6,536 bases of DNA, from contig JAITLF010000013.1 in assembly GCA_031278025.1 (NCBI GenBank), positions 1-6,536 of the forward strand. The letters run 5' to 3'. The number at the start of each line of letters is the position of its first letter. Within the stretch, counting starts at the first letter, position 1. Positions 1-3,998 of this stretch are shown in pieces. The notes under the pieces are model-generated. The model was not told where the DNA came from, did not search any database, and saw only the letters and a program-made list of their open reading frames with translations. The DNA comes from Treponema sp. (lineage in GTDB: Bacteria; Spirochaetota; Spirochaetia; Treponematales; Breznakiellaceae). The translations under genes and the position numbers were made by a program.

Positions 1-707
1 CCTACGCCGTGCTGGGGGCGATTTTGGGCTATCCGGTAACGATTTACCTTCCCGCCAACGCCGGCCGGGAACGGAAAACCATCCTCGCCTGCTGCGGGGC
101 GGCGGTAGTGGAAACCAGCCCCCTGGAAAGCTCGGACGGCGCGTTTCTTGCCGCCAAAGCCGAGGCGGAAGCCCGGGCGGACCTATACTTCTGGCCCAAC
201 CAGTACAACAACGACGCCAACTGGAAGGCCCACTACCACAGCACCGGCGCTGAAATTTGGGAACAGACCGGAGGCAAAGTTACCCACTTCATTACCGGCA
301 TGGGCACATCGGGAACCTTTATGGGAACCGCCCGCAGGCTCAAAGAATACAACAGGAATATTCAGGCGATCGCCGTACAGCCCGATTCGCCCTTTCACGG
401 CATTGAAGGAACCAAGCACATGGCCAGTTCCATAAAACCCGGATTTTACGATGAAACGCTTCCCGACCGCTTTGTCGATGCGAACACCGAGGCAGCCTAC
501 AAAATGACCGTGAGGCTTGCGAAAGAAGAGGGGCTTTTTGTGGGGATAAGTTCCGGCGCCAACGTAGAGGCCGCCCTCAATCTTGGCCGTACCCTGCCCC
601 GCGGATCGCTTGTGGTTACGGTTTTATGCGACAGCGGTTTCCGCTATCTTTCGGATGTGTTTTGGAACGCGAAAGATGAAGTCGGCGGAGAGGGGGAAGG
701 AATATGA
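1..707 (+). CDS. cysM: PLP-dependent cysteine synthase of CysM (O-phosphoserine/O-acetylserine sulfhydrylase) type, 5' partial
   Basis: Reading starts in frame at base 3 with no start codon, so the N-terminal part lies upstream: roughly 80-85 residues, including the PLP-binding lysine and the SGNTG substrate loop. About 234 residues remain. The glycine-rich PLP-phosphate loop GTSGT (303-317), the GISSGAN motif (about 546-566) and a C-terminal CDSGFRYLS segment mark a fold-type II beta-substituting PLP enzyme. It aligns, from memory, better with mycobacterial CysM than with CysK. In that alignment a lysine (414-416) in IEGTKHM takes the place of CysM Arg220, which recognises the phosphate of O-phosphoserine. 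The reaction would be replacement of the serine-derived leaving group by sulfur to form cysteine in the cytoplasm. Its TGA overlaps the ATG of the peptidase gene (ATGA, 704-707). Linkage to a sulfur carrier suggests a thiocarboxylate rather than free sulfide as sulfur donor. Substrate is inferred; the family assignment is firm. Confidence 0.9.
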   Translation, partial: YAVLGAILGYPVTIYLPANAGRERKTILACCGAAVVETSPLESSDGAFLAAKAEAEARADLYFWPNQYNNDANWKAHYHSTGAEIWEQTGGKVTHFITGMGTSGTFMGTARRLKEYNRNIQAIAVQPDSPFHGIEGTKHMASSIKPGFYDETLPDRFVDANTEAAYKMTVRLAKEEGLFVGISSGANVEAALNLGRTLPRGSLVVTVLCDSGFRYLSDVFWNAKDEVGGEGEGI

Positions 708-1150
708 TCAGGCTGCCCGCCGGGCTGCAGGAGGCAATCCGCGCCGAAGGGGAAAAGGCCTACCCCCATGAGTGCTGCGGTATTATGTTAGGCGTCATCG
801 CGGAAGACGGCGGCCGGTTAATGGAAACCATTATTCCCGTTGACAACGCCCGGGAGCGGGAGGAACAGTACCACCGCTTTAAAATAGAGCCGGAGGATCT
901 AATGAGGGCGGAAAAAGCGGCAAAGGCGCAAAACAGGGAGGTACTTGGATTTTACCATTCCCACCCGGATCACCCGGCGCGGCCCTCAGAATACGACCGG
1001 AACAACGCCTTTCCGTTCTATTCATACGTCATTGTATCGGTGGTCAAAACAAAGCCGGCGGAACTGACAAGCTGGCGGCTGTCGGAGGACCGGAAAGAAT
1101 TTTTGGAAGAAGCGCTCTGTCCGCACAATGCGCTTATCAAGGAGGACTAA
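704..1150 (+). CDS. mec: JAMM/MPN-domain zinc metallopeptidase (Mec+-like, M67 family)
   Basis: A 148-residue protein with a complete JAMM zinc site: Glu23 in HECCGIMLG, then HSHPDHPARPSEYD, where His85, His87, Ser95 and Asp98 follow the H-x-H-P-x6-S-x2-D pattern. Length is typical of stand-alone bacterial JAB peptidases, and there is no signal peptide, so it is cytoplasmic. In known systems such enzymes cut after the Gly-Gly of ubiquitin-like sulfur carriers. Mec+ releases cysteine from CysO-Cys in mycobacteria, and QbsD and HcyD remove C-terminal residues from their carriers. Here it sits between a CysM-like enzyme and such a carrier, so both cysteine release and trimming of the carrier's 12-residue tail are plausible jobs. 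The start is supported by the 4-base overlap with the upstream stop and a purine-rich stretch (AGGGGG, 691-696) seven bases before. The gene symbol is by analogy; the fold and active site are clear. Confidence 0.9.
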   Translation: MIRLPAGLQEAIRAEGEKAYPHECCGIMLGVIAEDGGRLMETIIPVDNAREREEQYHRFKIEPEDLMRAEKAAKAQNREVLGFYHSHPDHPARPSEYDRNNAFPFYSYVIVSVVKTKPAELTSWRLSEDRKEFLEEALCPHNALIKED

Positions 1151-1152
1151 TC

Positions 1153-1461
1153 ATGGCGGTAATCATTCAAATCCCAACGGCCCTGCGGGGCTTTACGGAT
1201 CGAAAACCGGAAATCGAGGTTGAAGGCCAAACCGTAGGCGAGGCAATCAACGCCCTGTCCGAACAGTACCCGGATCTGCGGCAGCATCTTTACCAGGGCA
1301 AAGATTTACGCTCTTTTATCAACGTGTTTGTCGGCGAGACCAACATCAGGAAACTTGAGGGGCTTGACACCAGGCTGTCGGGCGGCGAAACGCTCATGCT
1401 GGTCCCGGCAATCGCGGGCGGGGTACAATCACGCCGCTCGAAATTCCGGGCGCTTATATGA
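1153..1461 (+). CDS. ThiS/MoaD-like ubiquitin-fold sulfur carrier with C-terminal tail beyond Gly-Gly
   Basis: A 102-residue protein with the MoaD/CysO pattern: an N-terminal beta strand MAVIIQIPTALRGF, the GQTVGEAINALSEQYPDL helix region, FINVFVG, then the RLSGGETLMLVPAIAGG end. In the family the final Gly-Gly is adenylated and converted to a thiocarboxylate that carries sulfur. Here Gly89-Gly90 (1417-1422) are followed by 12 residues, VQSRRSKFRALI, including four basic side chains and no acidic one. It would need cutting after Gly90 before activation, like QbsE and HcyS, whose shorter tails are removed by JAMM peptidases. The start has a strong Shine-Dalgarno, AAGGAGG (1139-1145), seven bases upstream and lying in the end of the peptidase gene. 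The TGA overlaps the next ATG (1458-1461), so the tail codons also form the translation-initiation region of the E1 gene. Context favours cysteine synthesis (CysO-like) over molybdopterin or thiamine. Confidence 0.87.
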   Translation: MAVIIQIPTALRGFTDRKPEIEVEGQTVGEAINALSEQYPDLRQHLYQGKDLRSFINVFVGETNIRKLEGLDTRLSGGETLMLVPAIAGGVQSRRSKFRALI

Positions 1462-2651
1462 CGGAAAGCATACTGCGTGACCGGGAGTTGCCCGATCTCA
1501 CCAACGGGGAAATCACCCGCTACAGCCGCCATCTCCTCCTGCCGGAAATCGGCCTTGAGGGACAGCGGCGGCTCAAGGCGGCGAAGGTGCTGCTCGTGGG
1601 ATCAGGCGGCCTCGGCGCCCCGCTGGCGCTTTACCTTGCCGCCGCGGGGGTGGGAACAATCGGCATCGTTGATTTTGATTTTGTGGAGGAATCAAACCTT
1701 CAGCGCCAGGTGATCCATGCGACCAGGGACATAGGGCGGCCCAAAACAGCGTCGGCGCAGGATCGCATCAAAGGCATCAATCCAAAGTGCAATGTGATAC
1801 CCCATAACACCACGCTCACCAGCGCCAACGCCCTTGAGATCATCGGCGGCTATGACATTGTGGCTGACGGTACCGACAATTACCAGACCCGCTACCTGGT
1901 GAACGACGCCTGTGTGTTATTGGGAAAGCCCAATGTATACGGATCGGTTTTTCAGTTTGAGGGGCAGGCTTCGGTGTTTTACGCCAAAGAAGGCCCCTGC
2001 TACCGCTGCCTCTACCCCGAACCGCCGCCGCCGGGCCTGGCGCCCTCCTGCGCCGAAGGGGGCGTGGTGGGGGTCCTGCCGGGTATCATAGGCTGCATAC
2101 AGGCCAACGAAGTGATAAAACTCATCGTCGGTTCCACCGAATATTCCACCCACAGCGCCGAAACCCTTTCGGGCAGACTGCTCCTCTTTGACGCATGGCG
2201 GATGAGGTTCAGAACCCTCAAACTGGACAAGGACCCCCGCTGTCCCGTCTGCGGCAAGGATCCGTCCATCCATGAACTTATCGACTACGAACAGTTCTGC
2301 GGCCTCAAAAAAACAAGCGGCGAGGACCCGGTGGAGACCATCACCGCGAAGGAACTGAAAGAACGGATGGACAGGGCCGATCCCCTGCAGATCATCGACA
2401 TCCGGGAACCCCACGAGCGGGCCATCGCGAAATTTCCCAACGCCAAACCCATACCCCTGGGCCAGATGGCCCGGCGGATGGACGAGTTTGACGAGCGGAT
2501 CGATGCGGTGTTTATCTGCAAGATAGGCCGGCGGAGCGTTTTCGCCATCCGGGCCCTGCGGGAAGCGGGTTACCGGGGAAGACTCCTCAACCTCCAGGAC
2601 GGCTTCAACGCGTGGGCAAGGGAAGTGGACCCCTCGCTGCCGGTGTATTAG
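1458..2651 (+). CDS. moeZ: E1-like sulfur-carrier adenylyltransferase/sulfurtransferase with C-terminal rhodanese domain (MoeZ/MoeBR type)
   Basis: A 397-residue two-domain protein, the usual length for MoeZ/Uba4-type enzymes. Residues 15-270 are the ThiF/MoeB fold: nucleotide loop GSGGLGAP (48-55), DFDFVEESNLQRQ (72-84) with the Arg finger, Lys96 in GRPKTASA, and Asp137 and Asp140 in ADGTDN. Four zinc-binding cysteines lie in two CxxC pairs (181/184 and 262/265). PSCAEGGVVG (196-205) carries Cys198, at the position of the conserved acceptor cysteine of Uba4/MOCS3. Residues about 292-397 are a rhodanese domain with the active-site loop CKIGRRS (354-360). The enzyme would adenylate the carrier's C-terminal glycine and transfer persulfide sulfur from Cys354 to give the thiocarboxylate. 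Translation is probably coupled to the carrier gene through the ATGA overlap, because no strong Shine-Dalgarno precedes the ATG. The stop codon TAG is the last event before a long hairpin. Confidence 0.93.
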   Translation: MTESILRDRELPDLTNGEITRYSRHLLLPEIGLEGQRRLKAAKVLLVGSGGLGAPLALYLAAAGVGTIGIVDFDFVEESNLQRQVIHATRDIGRPKTASAQDRIKGINPKCNVIPHNTTLTSANALEIIGGYDIVADGTDNYQTRYLVNDACVLLGKPNVYGSVFQFEGQASVFYAKEGPCYRCLYPEPPPPGLAPSCAEGGVVGVLPGIIGCIQANEVIKLIVGSTEYSTHSAETLSGRLLLFDAWRMRFRTLKLDKDPRCPVCGKDPSIHELIDYEQFCGLKKTSGEDPVETITAKELKERMDRADPLQIIDIREPHERAIAKFPNAKPIPLGQMARRMDEFDERIDAVFICKIGRRSVFAIRALREAGYRGRLLNLQDGFNAWAREVDPSLPVY

Positions 2652-2698
2652 ATTGGTGAGATAACCCGGCCGGTTATCTCACCAATCTTGCGGTTTTT
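2651..2698 (+). terminator. Perfect 16-bp inverted repeat at operon end, probable terminator hairpin
   Basis: The arms GATTGGTGAGATAACC (2651-2666) and GGTTATCTCACCAATC (2672-2687) are exact complements around a 5-base loop (CGGCC). The first base of the left arm is the last base of the E1 stop codon. A T5 run (2694-2698) lies six bases past the stem, further than in a classic intrinsic terminator. Termination or 3'-end stabilisation of the sulfur-carrier operon mRNA is the likeliest role. A transposon-derived palindrome or protein-binding dyad is possible. Confidence 0.6.
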
Positions 2699-2797
2699 CA
2701 GGCTAAAGCCTTCCGGCGCGCCGTCTACGGTGAAGAAGGTCTCCTTCCCCCGGCAAGTCAGCGGATGCCCGGCACCGGAGGAGCGTATGTAGGTTAG
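2651..2797 (-). pseudogene. Possible remnant coding segment on the minus strand, unrecognised
   Basis: Read on the minus strand, about 48 codons down to a TAA at 2650-2648 give a peptide containing HPLTCRGKETFFTVDGAPEG and FSLKNRKIGEITG. Codon choice (GC-rich third positions, no rare clusters) resembles the neighbouring real genes, whereas the sequence above 2795 turns AT-rich and loses this look. There is no convincing start codon or ribosome-binding site, and the facing promoter at 2823-2851 leaves little room for a full gene. I do not recognise the family. It could be the 3' end of a decayed gene or chance. Confidence 0.2.
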
Positions 2798-2822
2798 ATT
2801 ATTTATGAGGCGATGCGTCCGG

Positions 2823-2851
2823 TTGACAGTTGTGAAGCAACCGGGTATAGT
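2823..2851 (+). promoter_or_regulatory. Strong sigma-70-type promoter for the metal-uptake operon
   Basis: TTGACA (2823-2828) and TATAGT (2846-2851) are separated by exactly 17 bases, giving 6/6 and 5/6 matches to consensus. The expected transcription start, about seven bases on, is 2858 or 2859, the latter being the first base of an ATG. Short dyads overlap it: GTTG (2829-2832) with CAAC (2838-2841), and GCAAC (2837-2841) with GTTGC (2850-2854). These could form an operator for a metal-responsive repressor, but no recognised Zur, Fur or MntR box is seen. Confidence 0.65.
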
Positions 2852-2858
2852 TGCCTGT

Positions 2859-3158
2859 ATGGACAGGGTCCTGCAAAAAAAATCTTTCCTGGTTATTTTT
2901 ACCGCCTGCATTGCTTTCCCGCTCCTCCTCGCGGGGGTTTTTGTATTTATGCACCTGCATCACGACTGTACCGGCGGGGAATGTTCCGTCTGCCTGCAGG
3001 TTGAGGCTGCCCGGAATATTTTTAAAAGTCTGGTCATCATCAGTCCCGTTGTCCTTATTATCAACCCCGAAAACGGCGGGAGGGCGCTTAAGCTCTCCAC
3101 ATCCGTCCGCGTCTTTTTCCTGAATCCCGTCTTAATGAACGTCAAATGTACCGTTTGA
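2859..3158 (+). CDS. Small membrane protein with Cys/His cluster, linked to zinc-type ABC transporter
   Basis: A 99-residue protein. Residues about 8-31 form a hydrophobic helix (KKSFLVIFTACIAFPLLLAG...), followed by a metal-ligand-rich stretch HLHHDCTGGECSVC with three His and three Cys. A second moderately hydrophobic stretch, SLVIISPVVLII, follows, and the end is NPVLMNVKCTV. From memory, Clostridial small proteins beside zinc ABC transporters share the H-x-CTGxxCPxC core and end in TPVSLKVRL-like sequence, so this looks like a full-length though divergent member. The expected topology puts the Cys/His cluster outside the cytoplasmic membrane, where it could bind or hand over metal; that role is inference. 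The ATG at 2859 was chosen because the promoter just upstream would make an in-frame start at 2805 untranscribed from it. This leaves an essentially leaderless message with no Shine-Dalgarno. If another promoter exists further up, the protein could start at 2805 (117 residues). Confidence 0.68.
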   Translation: MDRVLQKKSFLVIFTACIAFPLLLAGVFVFMHLHHDCTGGECSVCLQVEAARNIFKSLVIISPVVLIINPENGGRALKLSTSVRVFFLNPVLMNVKCTV

Positions 3159-3192
3159 AATGAACCCCGTTAGATTTCCCAAAAAGGTATGG

Positions 3193-3243
3193 CCGGCGGG
3201 GGCAGTGTCCGCGGCGCCTGTACGGGGCGCTGCCATTTGCCGG
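3193..3243 (+). other. GC-rich hairpin in the gap before the ABC ATPase gene
   Basis: GGCAGTGTCC (3201-3210) pairs with GGGCGCTGCC (3225-3234) through ten pairs, two of them G-U, around a 14-base loop. CCGGC (3193-3197) and GCCGG (3239-3243) can close a further outer stem. No T-run follows, so it is a poor terminator. It lies between the small membrane protein gene and the ATPase gene and could be an mRNA-processing or leader structure. It does not match a riboswitch consensus I know. The rest of the 123-base gap (3159-3281) holds only a weak promoter candidate. Confidence 0.35.
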
Positions 3244-3267
3244 AAATGAATTTTATGCAGGTATGAT
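3237..3267 (+). promoter_or_regulatory. Weak promoter candidate before the ABC ATPase gene
   Basis: TTGCCG (3237-3242) and TATGAT (3262-3267) are 19 bases apart, a longer spacing than ideal. It would start transcription about ten bases before the ATPase ATG. Read-through from the stronger promoter at 2823 is the main alternative. Confidence 0.25.
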
Positions 3268-3281
3268 ACCCCTTTGAAAAG

Positions 3282-3965
3282 ATGAACGCAGATACGGACA
3301 ACATTATTACAGTTCACAATGCATCCTTTGGTTATAACGGACAGGCCGTAATCAGCGATCTTACCGTTTTGGTACGCCGGGGGGAGTACTTCTGTATAAT
3401 CGGCGAAAACGGTTCCGGTAAAACCACCCTGCTCAGGGGTATGCTTGGCCTAATCAGCCCCATCCGGGGGACGGTATACTTCGACGGGCAAATAAAAAGA
3501 ACCGAGATAGGGTATCTTGACCAGCAGGATCCGGATAAAAAAGATTTTCCCGCCGGAGTGGAAGAGGTGGTTCAGTCGGGCGTCTTAGCTTCCATCGGCC
3601 TGCGTCCCTTTTATTCCCGCCGGGAAAAACAAATGGCCAAAGAAAATATGCGGCTTCTGGGAATAAGCGGCTTAAAAGACCGCTGTTACCGGGAATTGTC
3701 CGGGGGGCAGCGGCGGCGCGTTCTCCTGGCCCGTGCGCTCTGTGCGGCAAAAAAGCTTCTTGTCCTGGATGAGCCTATGGCCGGACTTGATCCTCTGATA
3801 TCGGCGGAGCTTTACAAGCTGCTGAAGAATATAAACCGGGAAACCGGCATCACCATTATCATGGTTTCCCAGAACATCGAAGCGGCGAAAAAGTACGCCT
3901 CGAGAATCCTGAATCTGGGGAAACCCCTGCTGGATCAGGATGGTCCGGCCTCCGCCGGATTTTGA
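3282..3965 (+). CDS. Metal (zinc/manganese-type) ABC transporter ATP-binding protein with atypical H-loop
   Basis: A 227-residue ABC ATPase of the ABC-3 metal-uptake family that would power the downstream permease from the cytoplasmic face. Visible motifs are Walker A GENGSGKTT (41-49), Q-loop at YLDQQ (78-82), the family-typical DFPAGVEEVV (88-97), signature LSGGQ (139-143), Walker B LLVLDEP (159-165) and D-loop GLD (168-170). The H-loop is unusual. Where relatives have VSHD, this protein has VSQN, with Gln197 (codon CAG, 3870-3872) in place of the switch histidine that usually contacts the ATP gamma-phosphate. All other catalytic motifs are intact, so the gene is not obviously decayed. The start ATG has only a weak GAAAAG directly adjacent, so expression may be low or depend on upstream translation. 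Zinc is preferred over manganese because of the small Cys/His protein next door, but the metal cannot be proven from sequence. Confidence 0.9.
   Translation: MNADTDNIITVHNASFGYNGQAVISDLTVLVRRGEYFCIIGENGSGKTTLLRGMLGLISPIRGTVYFDGQIKRTEIGYLDQQDPDKKDFPAGVEEVVQSGVLASIGLRPFYSRREKQMAKENMRLLGISGLKDRCYRELSGGQRRRVLLARALCAAKKLLVLDEPMAGLDPLISAELYKLLKNINRETGITIIMVSQNIEAAKKYASRILNLGKPLLDQDGPASAGF
3944..3963 (+). terminator. Terminator-like hairpin over the ATPase stop codon
   Basis: TCCGGC (3944-3949) and GCCGGA (3954-3959) pair around CTCC and are followed at once by TTTT (3960-3963) and a further TTT after GA. It sits in the last codons of the ATPase gene, only about 36 bases before the permease ATG. 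If active it would reduce permease transcript relative to ATPase. The stem is short, so function is doubtful. Confidence 0.25.
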
Positions 3966-3968
3966 TTT

Positions 3969-3991
3969 GGATGGCGATTCCATCCGGAGGG
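3969..3991 (+). promoter_or_regulatory. Small hairpin abutting the permease Shine-Dalgarno
   Basis: GGATGG (3969-3974) pairs with CCATCC (3980-3985) around CGATT. The next bases are GGAGGG (3986-3991), a strong Shine-Dalgarno seven bases before the permease ATG at 3999. The Shine-Dalgarno stays exposed when the hairpin forms, so this fixes the start and may help efficient initiation. Confidence 0.45.
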
Positions 3992-3998
3992 AACGTAA

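Noticed and set aside
1917..2414. Long minus-strand open frame antisense to the E1 gene
   Set aside because: It lies wholly inside a gene with clear ThiF and rhodanese motifs, and its translation has no recognisable domain.
1153..2651. Molybdopterin or thiamine biosynthesis (MoaD/MoeB or ThiS/ThiF)
   Set aside because: No other moa, moe or thi gene is present, while a CysM-type enzyme and a JAMM peptidase are coupled to the pair, which fits cysteine-type sulfur transfer better.
2805..2858. Upstream in-frame ATG giving an 18-residue longer small membrane protein
   Set aside because: The near-consensus promoter lies inside this extension, and only a weak AGG is found 11 bases before the ATG. 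Not fully excluded.
3159..3281. Riboswitch or metal-sensing leader before the ATPase gene
   Set aside because: Only a generic hairpin is seen. No cobalamin, NiCo or yybP-ykoY-like conserved core could be recognised.
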